A DNA stretch of 64,000 nt from Pseudomonas sp. 10-1B (GTDB taxonomy: Bacteria; Pseudomonadota; Gammaproteobacteria; Pseudomonadales; Pseudomonadaceae): assembly GCF_000935045.1 (NCBI RefSeq), contig NZ_JYKS01000050.1, positions 1-64,000 on the forward strand. Reading direction: 5' to 3'. Below the pieces are notes generated by a model. It searched no databases and was not told where the DNA came from. It was given only the letters and a program-made list of their open reading frames with translations. This document shows, piece after piece, positions 51,915-59,827 of the stretch. Numbering within the stretch: position 1 is the stretch's first letter; each line of letters opens with the position of its first letter. The position numbers and the translations under genes were made by a program.

Positions 51915-51922
51915 GGTGAACC

Positions 51923-53050
51923 ATGCTGGTAACTGACGAGCAACAACAAATCGCCGATGCGGTACGGGCGTTCGCCCAGGAGCGCCTCAAGCCGTTTGCC
52001 GAGCAATGGGACAAGGCGCATCGCTTCCCCAAGGAAGCCATCGAGGAGATGGCCGAGCTCGGCCTGTTCGGCATGCTGGTGCCGGAACAGTGGGGCGGTA
52101 GCGACACCGGTTACGTGGCCTACGCCATGGCCCTGGAAGAAATCGCCGCCGGTGATGGCGCCTGCTCGACCATCATGAGCGTGCACAACTCGGTGGGCTG
52201 CGTGCCGATTCTGCGCTTTGGCAGCGAGCAGCAAAAAGCGCAGTTCCTCACCCCGCTGGCCAGCGGCGCAATGCTGGGTGCCTTTGCCCTGACCGAACCG
52301 CAGGCGGGTTCTGACGCCAGTAGCCTGAAGGCCCGCGCGCGTCTGGACGGCGACCACTATGTGCTCAATGGCAGCAAGCAGTTCATCACCTCCGGGCAGA
52401 ACGCCGGGGTGGTGATCGTGTTTGCCGTTACCGACCCGGCTGCCGGCAAGCGCGGCATCAGTGCCTTCATCGTGCCCACCGATTCGCCGGGCTACCAGGT
52501 GGCGCGGGTCGAGGACAAGCTCGGCCAGCACGCCTCCGACACCTGCCAGATCGTCTTTGACAATGTGCGCGTGCCGGTGGCCAACCGCCTGGGCGCGGAA
52601 GGCGAGGGCTACAAGATCGCCCTGGCCAACCTCGAAGGTGGCCGTATTGGTATCGCCTCGCAGGCGGTGGGCATGGCCCGTGCGGCGTTCGAAGTGGCGC
52701 GCGATTATGCCAACGAGCGGCAAAGCTTCGGCAAGGCGCTGATCGAACACCAGGCCGTGGCCTTCCGCCTGGCCGACATGGCGACGAAAATTGCCGTGGC
52801 CCGGCAGATGGTGCTGCACGCCGCTGCATTGCGCGATGCCGGGCAGCCGGCGCTGGTGGAAGCGTCGATGGCCAAGCTGTTTGCCTCGGAAATGGCCGAA
52901 AAGGTCTGTTCGGATGCCTTGCAGACCCTGGGCGGTTATGGCTATCTGAGTGACTTCCCGCTGGAGCGGATCTACCGCGACGTTCGGGTCTGCCAGATCT
53001 ACGAAGGCACCAGCGACATTCAGCGCATGGTTATTGCGCGCAATCTTTGA
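51923..53050 (+). CDS. Acyl-CoA dehydrogenase, short-chain type
   Basis: A 375-residue flavoprotein with the FAD segments ALTEPQAGSDASSL and FITSGQNAGVVIVFAV, and the catalytic glutamate in CQIYEGTSDIQRMV near the C-terminus, the position used by short-chain and short/branched-chain acyl-CoA dehydrogenases. It removes two hydrogens to give 2-enoyl-CoA, passing electrons to ETF. It lies 8 bp after fadAx with GAGGTG upstream, clearly one operon. Confidence 0.92.
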   Translation: MLVTDEQQQIADAVRAFAQERLKPFAEQWDKAHRFPKEAIEEMAELGLFGMLVPEQWGGSDTGYVAYAMALEEIAAGDGACSTIMSVHNSVGCVPILRFGSEQQKAQFLTPLASGAMLGAFALTEPQAGSDASSLKARARLDGDHYVLNGSKQFITSGQNAGVVIVFAVTDPAAGKRGISAFIVPTDSPGYQVARVEDKLGQHASDTCQIVFDNVRVPVANRLGAEGEGYKIALANLEGGRIGIASQAVGMARAAFEVARDYANERQSFGKALIEHQAVAFRLADMATKIAVARQMVLHAAALRDAGQPALVEASMAKLFASEMAEKVCSDALQTLGGYGYLSDFPLERIYRDVRVCQIYEGTSDIQRMVIARNL

Positions 53051-53063
53051 AGGAGCGGACTGC

Positions 53064-53837
53064 ATGGCATTCGAAACCATCCTGTTGGACATCCACGGCA
53101 AGGTCGGCCTGATCACCCTCAATCGCCCGCAGGCGCTGAATGCGCTGAACGCGCAGATCGTCGGCGAGATCAACCAGGCCCTGGACCAGCTCGAGCGTGA
53201 CCCGAACATCGGCTGTGTGGTGCTGACAGGCTCGGCCAAGGCCTTTGCCGCTGGTGCCGACATCAAGGAAATGGCCGAGCTGCAATACCCGCAGATCTAC
53301 GTCGACGACCTGTTCAGCGACTCTGACCGCATTGCCAACCGGCGCAAGCCGATCATCGCCGCGGTGTCCGGTTTTGCCCTGGGCGGCGGTTGCGAGCTGG
53401 CGATGATGTGCGACTTTATCCTCGCCGCCGACAATGCCAAGTTCGGCCAGCCGGAAATCAACCTCGGTGTGTTGCCGGGCATGGGCGGCACCCAGCGCCT
53501 GACCCGCGCGGTGGGCAAGGCCAAGGCCATGGAACTGTGCCTGACCGGGCGCCTGATGGGGGCTGAAGAGGCCGAGCGTGCTGGCTTGGTGGCGCGTATC
53601 GTGCCGCAGGCGGAGCTGGTGGAAGAGGCGTTGAAAGTGGCCGCGACCATTGCCAGCAAGTCGATTCCGGTGAGCATGATGGTGAAGGAGAGCGTCAATC
53701 GTGCGTTCGAAGTGACCCTTAGCGAGGGGGTGCGCTTTGAGCGGCGGGTGTTCCATGCGGCGTTCTCTACTGAAGATCAGAAAGAGGGTATGGCGGCCTT
53801 CATCGCCAAGCGCGAGGCGCAGTTCAAGGATCGTTGA
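53064..53837 (+). CDS. fadB1x: Enoyl-CoA hydratase FadB1x
   Basis: A 257-residue crotonase. The oxyanion-hole segments AFAAGADIKEMAEL and FALGGGCELAMMCD and the catalytic glutamates in QPEINLGVLPGMGGTQRL are intact. It adds water to 2-enoyl-CoA. AAGGAG precedes the ATG at 53064; the longer frame overlaps the dehydrogenase gene. It is the last gene of the operon and is followed by the large inverted-repeat region. Confidence 0.93.
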   Translation: MAFETILLDIHGKVGLITLNRPQALNALNAQIVGEINQALDQLERDPNIGCVVLTGSAKAFAAGADIKEMAELQYPQIYVDDLFSDSDRIANRRKPIIAAVSGFALGGGCELAMMCDFILAADNAKFGQPEINLGVLPGMGGTQRLTRAVGKAKAMELCLTGRLMGAEEAERAGLVARIVPQAELVEEALKVAATIASKSIPVSMMVKESVNRAFEVTLSEGVRFERRVFHAAFSTEDQKEGMAAFIAKREAQFKDR

Positions 53838-53913
53838 TCAGACTCGGTTAGTTGCCGTTGCCGTTGCCGTTGTTTTTGCTTCTAAGCGCGCGGTAGTTCA
53901 GGCAACACAGATT

Positions 53914-54493
53914 GCGACTTCAGGAGGCCGAGCGAAGGGCATGCGGAGGGAGGTGACGGGCATGGATGCCCGTCAAGCGCTGAGGCCCCATGGATGGGGC
54001 CTGCAGCGCGTACTCCCGGGAGCATGCCCGTAGCGAGGGGACCCCGGAGCGCAGCGTAGGGGCCGGATGATGGGAGCGGGCGGCTTTGGTTACTTTGGCC
54101 AAGACCAAAGTAACCCGCCGGAAGGGCGGAAAGGTGACTTGGCGCCACCATCGCGAACGAATGTTTACCCTCTGTTAAGGCCCACGCTTCAGAGCAAGAG
54201 CAAGAGCTTATGCGGCGGTATTGAAACGGCGAACAGTCCGTTTGCGATGGCGACGCTTACTCACCTTTTCGCCCTTACGGCGAGTCACTTTTTGTCAAAC
54301 GCGACAAAAAGTAACCAAAAAACGCATGCGCTCCCATCATCCGGCCCCTGCGCTGCGCTCCGGGGTTCCCTCACTCCGGCCTCGCTCCCGGGAGTACGCG
54401 CTGCAGGCCCCATCCATGGGGCCTCAGCGCTTGACGGGCATCCATGCCCGTCACCTCCCTCCGCAAGGCCTGCGTTCGGCCTCCTGAAGTCGC
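53914..54493. repeat. 165-bp inverted repeat pair with 250-bp spacer
   Basis: The left arm (53914-54078) and right arm (54329-54493) have equal length and are near-exact reverse complements, from GCGACTTC...GGGAGCG to CGCTCCC...AAGTCGC. Shorter dyads lie in the spacer: GGTTACTTTGG with CCAAAGTAACC (54088-54115), and ACTTTTTGTC with GCGACAAAAAGT near 54288-54313. Similar long intergenic repeats are common in Pseudomonas and this is most likely a non-coding, REP-related or terminator-rich structure. Confidence 0.75.
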
Positions 54494-54508
54494 GAAGATC
54501 AAGATCAA

Positions 54509-54556
54509 GATCAAAAGCCAGATCAAAAGCCAGATCAAAAGCCAGATCAAAAGCCT
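54509..54556. repeat. Four tandem copies of the 12-mer GATCAAAAGCCA
   Basis: Copies at 54509, 54521, 54533 and 54545 (the last ends T). Two GATCAA hexamers precede them (54497-54508). They adjoin the right arm of the inverted repeat only, so they probably expanded after it formed. Not a CRISPR: there are no spacers. Confidence 0.85.
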
Positions 54557-54799
54557 AAGCCAGAGCCGCACTCACAGTATGGCGAGGGCAGTGGGGTTGA
54601 ACTGAAGGCACCGACCAGCGGATTCTAAGCAACGGAAGCAAATTCGCACCCATTTGCAGTTGCTCCACGCGACGTGGCGCCTTAGACTTCCGCCCCCTGT
54701 AAAAGAGTGCCGGTTGGCGCTTGAAGAATTCCGCTGCCGATGCCAAGGCGTCGGCGGCACCCGAATCGCCCAAATGCACATTTTTTCATAGAGAAATCG

Positions 54800-55204
54800 A
54801 TGACCAAGGAACAGTTGCTGGCCATGTCGGCCGATGACTACATGAACGCTGACCAGCTGGCTTTCTTCGCTGGCCTGCTGCAGGCGATGAAAGTCGAAAC
54901 CCATGAACGCATCGAGCTGAGCCGTACCACCATCGAAGGCCTGGACACCCCGTCGGACCCTGCTGACGTGGCTTCTGTCGAGGAAGAGCGTAGCTGGCTG
55001 GTCAATGCCATCGACCGCGACCAGCGCTTGCTGCCACAGCTGGAAATGGCCCTGGACCGTATTGCCGACGAAAGCTTCGGCTGGTGCGATGACAGTGGTG
55101 AGCCGATTGGCCTGAAGCGCCTGCTGATCAGCCCGACCACCAAGTACTGCATCGAAGCCCAGGAGCGCCACGAGCAGCTCGACCGCCACCAGCGCCAGGT
55201 ATAA
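54800..55204 (+). CDS. dksA2: DksA2-like transcription regulator with incomplete zinc finger
   Basis: A 134-residue TraR/DksA-family protein: helical coiled-coil with the tip residues DPADVASVEEERSW and a C-terminal zinc-finger-like globule. Only two of four zinc ligands remain: Cys96 followed by Ser99 (CDDSG) and Cys117 followed by Ala120. P. aeruginosa DksA2 is also 134 residues and works without zinc, replacing DksA under zinc limitation. DksA proteins bind RNA polymerase with ppGpp. The ATG at 54800 follows GAGAAATCG. A Rho-independent terminator follows the stop. Confidence 0.82.
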   Translation: MTKEQLLAMSADDYMNADQLAFFAGLLQAMKVETHERIELSRTTIEGLDTPSDPADVASVEEERSWLVNAIDRDQRLLPQLEMALDRIADESFGWCDDSGEPIGLKRLLISPTTKYCIEAQERHEQLDRHQRQV

Positions 55205-55220
55205 CCCCGCGCGCGGTGCC

Positions 55221-55251
55221 AAGCCCCACGGAGCGATCCCTGGGGCTTTTT
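55221..55251 (+). terminator. Rho-independent terminator after the DksA2-like gene
   Basis: AAGCCCCA (55221-55228) pairs with TGGGGCTT (55241-55248), followed by TTT. It lies 17 bp after the stop. Confidence 0.85.
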
Positions 55252-55383
55252 GCGTTTCTTGCCAGCTGCTGGCTTTGTTGCCCCGCGCGTAACACTGCTG
55301 TACGGCGATGTGCTGTTACCTCGCCGTGGGCAGGCGTATCATGGCTTTATCGTTAGGGTGCTAATTAAATTCCGGAGGGAATG

Positions 55384-55578
55384 ATGAATAGCCGGGTCGA
55401 TGTAGCCGTGATGATTGGTTCGGGTGTGCCAGCCACACTGCAGGCGCTGGGCAAGCGCATCTGCTGGGTGGTGCTGGTCAATGGCGAGCGCCGTGGTACC
55501 GCATTCGCCACCCGTGAGGAGGCGCTGGAGTGTCAGGCTGCTTGGCTGCAGCAGTTGAGGAAAGGGCTGGCAGCCTGA
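55384..55578 (+). CDS. 64-residue conserved hypothetical protein
   Basis: A small soluble protein with KRICWVVLVNGERRGTAFATREEALECQ, a beta-hairpin then helix pattern. No family is recognised. GGAGGG lies four to five bases before the second of two adjacent ATGs, so 55384 rather than 55381 is used. It is a single-gene unit after the dksA-like terminator, with an AT-rich leader (GCTAATTAAATTCC) that suits a promoter. Confidence 0.65.
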   Translation: MNSRVDVAVMIGSGVPATLQALGKRICWVVLVNGERRGTAFATREEALECQAAWLQQLRKGLAA

Positions 55579-55986
55579 GCGCCTTGAGTGCTCCGGGCGA
55601 GCAGGCGGGGTGTTGCCCAGGCCGTTGGTATGTAAGAAATGCGCTTTGCCTCTCGACGGATTTCGGTGTTTTCGTGCATATTCTTTCTCCAGTAATGCGC
55701 TGATGGATGACAGAGCCCGTTCTTGCGCGCGCTCTGGCATTGCCTGCCGCATCTTTTTTGGCGGGTTTGTTGTCAGATATTACGCTTCCCGAGTTGGGAA
55801 TATGTCGAAAGCCTGTATTGAGGCCAGATCTGGCAAGCCAGAGTAAAGAATCCTGCACGCTGTATCGCCAGCGGGCGCAGACATTTCGCATATCGCTTCA
55901 TTACTCTTTTCGCCTATCGATAAGAAATGGCCGTGCCTCACCGAGCTTGTGTGAGGGCGGGTTGTAACCGGTTGAGGATTACTTCA
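55579..55986. other. 408-bp intergenic region without a supported gene
   Basis: AT-richer than its surroundings. Frames on both strands lack ribosome sites and family likeness. The last 60 bp (TATCGATAAGAAATGG then GGTTGAGGATTAC) carry a dyad and the ribosome site of the next gene. Confidence 0.55.
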
Positions 55987-56457
55987 TTGGCAGTCAACAC
56001 TCTTGATACCCATGCGTTGTTCGCCTTGGGCGATTTGCGCGGAAAATTGGCCAAACTGTTCCAGGGCCGTTTTGTCTATGTCACCGAACAGAACCCTGAG
56101 GGCCTGTATATGGCCGAAATCGACACCGAAAGCGCATTGGTGGTCGATGACAAACAGCGCCTGGAACTGAAAGTCGGCGACCATTTCCGCGCTGCCGTAT
56201 TACCCAGCCGGGAAGGTGGCAAACTGGAAATGCGTTTTCGCGAAATCAAGCTGAATGTTTATGGCGTGGGTGATTACGCGTTCGTGTCGGTGCCGGAAGG
56301 CGAGGGCATCGTATTCCGTGAAGGCCACGGCGTGATGCTGGTCTTCGCCGCGCAGCAGCAGGTGCAGGAAGGCCTGGGCAAGTTGCTCAAGGCGGTGACC
56401 GGCAAGGTTGCCAAATGGCGCAAGGGTGAGTTGACCACCTTCAAGGCCAGTGAATGA
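55987..56457 (+). CDS. Conserved hypothetical protein, TTG start
   Basis: A 156-residue soluble protein (start TTG, then AVNTLDTHALFALGDLRGKL). Strand-rich middle (GRFVYVTEQNPEGLYMAEID) and a helical lysine-rich C-terminus. No family recognised. The TTG at 55987 is chosen because GAGGATTAC stands nine bases upstream and no ATG with a ribosome site exists in frame before the conserved part. Its TGA overlaps the ATG of the next gene as ATGA, so the two are translated together. Confidence 0.65.
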   Translation: MAVNTLDTHALFALGDLRGKLAKLFQGRFVYVTEQNPEGLYMAEIDTESALVVDDKQRLELKVGDHFRAAVLPSREGGKLEMRFREIKLNVYGVGDYAFVSVPEGEGIVFREGHGVMLVFAAQQQVQEGLGKLLKAVTGKVAKWRKGELTTFKASE

Positions 56458-56666
56458 CTCACGCTGACCACGCGCCTGTCACACGTGCCGAGTTTCATCG
56501 CCGGCATCAGGCCGATGCCGTGGCCGAGGCCGAGCGTTTGCTGGCCAGGCGCGAGAAACTGCAAGGCGCTTGGTTGAATTGGGTGGCAGGCGAACTGTAC
56601 CGCCTCGGCCCGCCCCCTTATGCCGCCATGGTCCGGCGGGAGTTGCAGCGCCTCAGCCAAGGGTGA
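56454..56666 (+). CDS. Small conserved protein, distant paralog of the 22736 gene
   Basis: A 70-residue, arginine-rich soluble protein. Its C-terminal half (AWLNWVAGELYRLGPPPYAAMVRRELQRL) shares the W-x2-WV...EL...PPxYAxMVRxE pattern with the protein at 22736-22999. The ATG overlaps the preceding gene's stop (ATGA). Function unknown. It converges on the antiporter subunit G gene across 12 bp. Confidence 0.68.
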   Translation: MTHADHAPVTRAEFHRRHQADAVAEAERLLARREKLQGAWLNWVAGELYRLGPPPYAAMVRRELQRLSQG

Positions 56667-56678
56667 GGCGGCAACCCC

Positions 56679-57050
56679 TCAGTTGCCGTGGTCGCGGCCG
56701 TTGCCGCTGCTGATTTCTTCGGGTACCGGCTCTTTCGACATGCGTTTGCGAAACAACGCTGCCCGGGCCAGCAACAGCGTGGTCACCGGCACGGTGATCG
56801 ACAGCAGGATCGGAATCAGCCAGGCGTGCAGTATCGGCGCTTCCTTGAGCCATGAAAAATAGATGATCGAGGCCAGCGCCACGCACCAGGCCCCAATGGT
56901 CGAGGCGAGTGCCGGCGGGTGCATGCGCTGGAAGTAATCCTTCAGGCGCACCAGGCCCAAGGCACCGATCAGGGCGAACAGGCTGCCAGTCAGCAGCAGT
57001 ACGGCACAGACCAGCTCCAACCAGAAGGGCAGTTCGAGGGTTTCAGTCAT
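56679..57050 (-). CDS. mnhG: Mrp-type cation/proton antiporter subunit G
   Basis: A 123-residue membrane protein with three hydrophobic helices and the family segment LIGALGLVRLKDYFQRMHPPALASTIGAWC. Subunit G is part of the Mrp/Mnh/Pha hetero-oligomeric antiporter that moves Na+ or K+ against protons. It is the last gene of the AB-C-D-E-F-G operon; its ATG overlaps the subunit F stop. Confidence 0.92.
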   Translation of the reverse strand: MTETLELPFWLELVCAVLLLTGSLFALIGALGLVRLKDYFQRMHPPALASTIGAWCVALASIIYFSWLKEAPILHAWLIPILLSITVPVTTLLLARAALFRKRMSKEPVPEEISSGNGRDHGN

Positions 57051-57325
57051 TCGATCACCTCACCGCGCAGCAGGAACTTGGCCAGGGCAAACGAGCCAAC
57101 GAAACCAAACAGCGCAATCAGCAGGGCACCTTCGAAGTAGGTGTCACTGGCATAACGGATGCCCAGCACCAGCATGGTCAGCATGGCCAGGATGTACAGG
57201 TAGTCCAGCGCCAGCACCCGGTCCTGGGCAGACGGGCCGCGGAACAGCCGGATCAGGGCCAGGGCCATGGCCAGGGCGAAGATGAACAGGCTGGCGAGGA
57301 CGGCATGGTCAAGCAGGCCTGTCAT
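57047..57325 (-). CDS. mnhF: Mrp-type antiporter subunit F
   Basis: A 92-residue protein with three membrane helices and the FRGPSAQDRVLALDYLY segment conserved in MrpF. It overlaps subunits E and G by four bases on each side (ATGA), typical of this operon. Needed for assembly of the antiporter complex. Confidence 0.93.
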   Translation of the reverse strand: MTGLLDHAVLASLFIFALAMALALIRLFRGPSAQDRVLALDYLYILAMLTMLVLGIRYASDTYFEGALLIALFGFVGSFALAKFLLRGEVIE

Positions 57326-57810
57326 TGGAAAATCTCCATCAGCGGGCGTTCGTAGGTGTCTTTGAAGTGCTCGATGAAAGCCGCCTCATCGTCCAGGTCG
57401 AACACATGCAGCAGCAGTACGCTGCGGTCCAGCGCAAGCTCCGACCAGACCGTGCCCGGCACCACCGTGGTGATCATCGACAGCGCCGCCAGGCCATGCG
57501 CATCGTGCAGGGCCAGCGGGATGTGCACGAACGCCGAGCGTGGCGGCCGCTTGCCGCCACGCAGTACGCCACGGGCCACCTGCAGGTTGGAGATGATCAC
57601 ATCGCAACCTACCTGGATGATCAGCCGGGCGATGACCAGTGGCCGCCGTACGTGGGCATGTTGCGGGCGCAGCGGCGCCATCAGCAGCGGTGCCAGCACG
57701 CCAAGCGCAGCACCCAGCAGCAGGTTGCCGGGGCTGACCGAGAGGTTCAGCAGCAACCACAGCCCGAACAGCGAGACCGATAACAGCGGGGCGGGGAACA
57801 GTCGGTTCAT
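57322..57810 (-). CDS. mnhE: Mrp-type antiporter subunit E
   Basis: A 162-residue MrpE protein: two membrane helices then a cytoplasmic part with VVPGTVWSELALDRSVLLLHVFDLDDEAAFIEHFKDTYE. The ATG at 57810 overlaps the subunit D stop (ATGA); the longer open frame runs back into subunit D and is not used. Confidence 0.92.
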   Translation of the reverse strand: MNRLFPAPLLSVSLFGLWLLLNLSVSPGNLLLGAALGVLAPLLMAPLRPQHAHVRRPLVIARLIIQVGCDVIISNLQVARGVLRGGKRPPRSAFVHIPLALHDAHGLAALSMITTVVPGTVWSELALDRSVLLLHVFDLDDEAAFIEHFKDTYERPLMEIFQ

Positions 57811-59486
57811 GGCTGTACCTGTACGTCGAGCGAGGTGGGGCCAGGGATCGGCCGTGCGGCCATCACGGCTTCGATGTAGGTGTCGGGGGCCTGCAGGCTG
57901 GCGGCGGTGTCCTGGGTGTAGCGCAGCAATGGCTCGGCCTTGAAGCTGAGGATGATGCACAGGCCGAGCAGGATGACGATGGGCAGGCACTCATACCGGC
58001 GCAGCACCGGCGACGGGCGCTCCTCGGGCTTCCAGAAGCGCTGGATGCCAACGCGGCCGAAGGCGATCATCGAGGCCATGCCGGACAGGATCAGCAAGGC
58101 CACCAGGCCCCAGCCCGCCGCGCCCAGCGGTTGTTCGGCTGGCACGCCCAGCCCCTGCGGGTTGAACAGTGCGCTGATCAGGTTGAGCTTGCCGACAAAG
58201 CCCGACAGCGGCGGCATGCCGATGATCAGCAGGGCGCAGGCGATGAAGCTGAGGCCGAGGAACGCCATGGTCCACGGGATGATCTGGCCGATCACCGCCT
58301 TTTGCTCATCGTCGAGGTTGATGCCCTTGGGCGGGTGCAGCGATTCCAGCGGTGGCGGTATGCTGTCTTCTTCTTCGTCCAGCGGCGCCTCATTGGCCGA
58401 ACGCGAACGTTCGACCAGTTCGGCGAGTAGGAACAGCGCGCACAGCGCCAGGGTCGAGTTGACCAGGTAGAACAACGCTGCGCCAGTCAGTGCCGCCTGG
58501 GCGAAGCCGACGGCGCCGAGCAGGGTGCCGGCCGAGACCAGAATGCTGAGGGCAGCCATGCGCTCCAGGCGCTGCGCGGCCAGGATCGACACCGCCGCCA
58601 CCGCCAGGGTGACCAGGCCGCCGTACACCAGCCATTGGCTACCGAAGTGCGCCGAGGCCCCGGCCTGGCCGGAGAACAGCAGCGTCCACAGGCGCAGCAC
58701 CGCATACAGGCCGACCTTGGTCATGATGGCGAACAGCGCAGCCACCGGCGCGCTGGCCGAAGCATAGGCCGGCACCAGCCAGAAGTTCAGCGGCCAGATG
58801 CCGGCCTTGACCAGGAAGGCCATCGCCAGGATGGCCGCACCGGCGTGCAGCAGGCCCCGGTCGGCCTCCGGCACCAGCGGAATCTTCAGTGCCAGGTCGG
58901 CCATGTTCAGGGTGCCGGTCACCCCATACAGCATCGCCGCGCCGATCAGGAACAGCGACGAGGCGAACAGGTTGATGGCGATGTAGTGCAGGCCGGCACG
59001 CACCCGGGCGCGGCCCGAGCCATGCAACAGCAGGCCATAGGAGGCCGCCAGCAACACTTCGAAGAACACGAACAGGTTGAACAGGTCGGCAGTAAGGAAG
59101 GCGCCGTACAGGCCCATCAGCTGGATCTGGAACAAGGCATGGAAGCTGGCCCCGGCGCTATCCCAACGGGCGCGGGCGAACAGCAGGGCGCTGAAGCCGA
59201 TGATGCCGGTGAGGGTCAGCAACAGGGCCGACAGGTGGTCCACTACCAGCACGATGCCGAACGGTGCCGGCCAGTTGCCCGGCAGGTACACACCGATCGA
59301 TTCCGCCTGGCCCTGGGTGCGCACCCACAGCAGCAGGCTGACCGCGATGGCCAGGCCGGCGAAGGTCGACAGCAGGTTCAGCCGGGCCTTGATCTGCCGG
59401 TGCTTCTCGCCCAGCAGCAACATCACCGCTGCTGTCATCAGCGGCAGCAGGATGGGGGCGACGATCAGTTGACTCATGCCACTCAT
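57807..59486 (-). CDS. mnhD: Mrp-type antiporter subunit D (NuoN/NuoM-like)
   Basis: A 559-residue integral membrane protein related to complex I proton-pumping subunits. The transmembrane glutamate/lysine segments (FFEVLLAASYGLLLHGSGRAR and LVKAGIWPLNFWLVPAYASASAPVAALF) are conserved. A charged loop near 370-405 (EEEDSIPPPLES) is an insertion seen in this Pseudomonas-type group. Overlaps C and E by four bases. Confidence 0.93.
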   Translation of the reverse strand: MSGMSQLIVAPILLPLMTAAVMLLLGEKHRQIKARLNLLSTFAGLAIAVSLLLWVRTQGQAESIGVYLPGNWPAPFGIVLVVDHLSALLLTLTGIIGFSALLFARARWDSAGASFHALFQIQLMGLYGAFLTADLFNLFVFFEVLLAASYGLLLHGSGRARVRAGLHYIAINLFASSLFLIGAAMLYGVTGTLNMADLALKIPLVPEADRGLLHAGAAILAMAFLVKAGIWPLNFWLVPAYASASAPVAALFAIMTKVGLYAVLRLWTLLFSGQAGASAHFGSQWLVYGGLVTLAVAAVSILAAQRLERMAALSILVSAGTLLGAVGFAQAALTGAALFYLVNSTLALCALFLLAELVERSRSANEAPLDEEEDSIPPPLESLHPPKGINLDDEQKAVIGQIIPWTMAFLGLSFIACALLIIGMPPLSGFVGKLNLISALFNPQGLGVPAEQPLGAAGWGLVALLILSGMASMIAFGRVGIQRFWKPEERPSPVLRRYECLPIVILLGLCIILSFKAEPLLRYTQDTAASLQAPDTYIEAVMAARPIPGPTSLDVQVQP

Positions 59487-59827
59487 TCGTCACGCTCCCG
59501 GCCATCCACATGGTCGGTACCGGTCAGGCCGCGCGAGGCCAGCAGCACCACCAGGAACAGCGCGGTCATGGCGAAGCTGATGACGATGGCGGTGAGCACC
59601 AAGGCTTGTGGCAGCGGGTCGGTGTAGTGCAGCAGGTCCTGGGGCACGCCATTCTTGATGATCGGCTCCTTGCCGATGAACAGGCTGCCCATGCTGAAGA
59701 TGAACAGGTTGACCCCATACGACAGCAGGCACAGGCCCATGATCACCTGGTAGGTGCGGGGACGCAGGATCAACCACACCCCCGAGGCGGCCAGGACGCC
59801 GATGGCGACTGCAATGACTTCTTCCAT
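59483..59827 (-). CDS. mnhC: Mrp-type antiporter subunit C (NuoK-like)
   Basis: A 114-residue NuoK-like subunit with three membrane helices (GLCLLSYGVNLFIFSMG in the second). Its ATG shares a base with the stop of the AB subunit (TGATG), and its stop overlaps subunit D (ATGA). Confidence 0.93.
   Translation of the reverse strand: MEEVIAVAIGVLAASGVWLILRPRTYQVIMGLCLLSYGVNLFIFSMGSLFIGKEPIIKNGVPQDLLHYTDPLPQALVLTAIVISFAMTALFLVVLLASRGLTGTDHVDGRERDE

Larger units (their letters stand above)
53838..54799. other. 962-bp non-coding region with a 165-bp inverted repeat pair
   Basis: No convincing gene. From left: three TTGCCG tandem units (53852-53872); left arm of a 165-bp inverted repeat (53914-54078); a 250-bp spacer with two smaller dyads; right arm (54329-54493); a 12-bp tandem repeat (54509-54556); and about 240 bp leading to the dksA-like gene that should hold its promoter. 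Frames on both strands inside the arms mirror each other and are judged spurious. Confidence 0.75.

Noticed and set aside
54509..54556. Possible CRISPR array
   Set aside because: The 12-bp units are directly adjacent with no spacers and no cas genes.
53882..54571. Several 60-160-codon frames in the 165-bp inverted repeat region
   Set aside because: Left and right arm frames mirror each other, and the tandem repeat gives a monotonous peptide; no ribosome sites. Known type of spurious Pseudomonas hypothetical.
55610..55846. 78-codon frame in the gap before the TTG-started gene
   Set aside because: No ribosome site, cysteine/serine-rich odd composition, no family.
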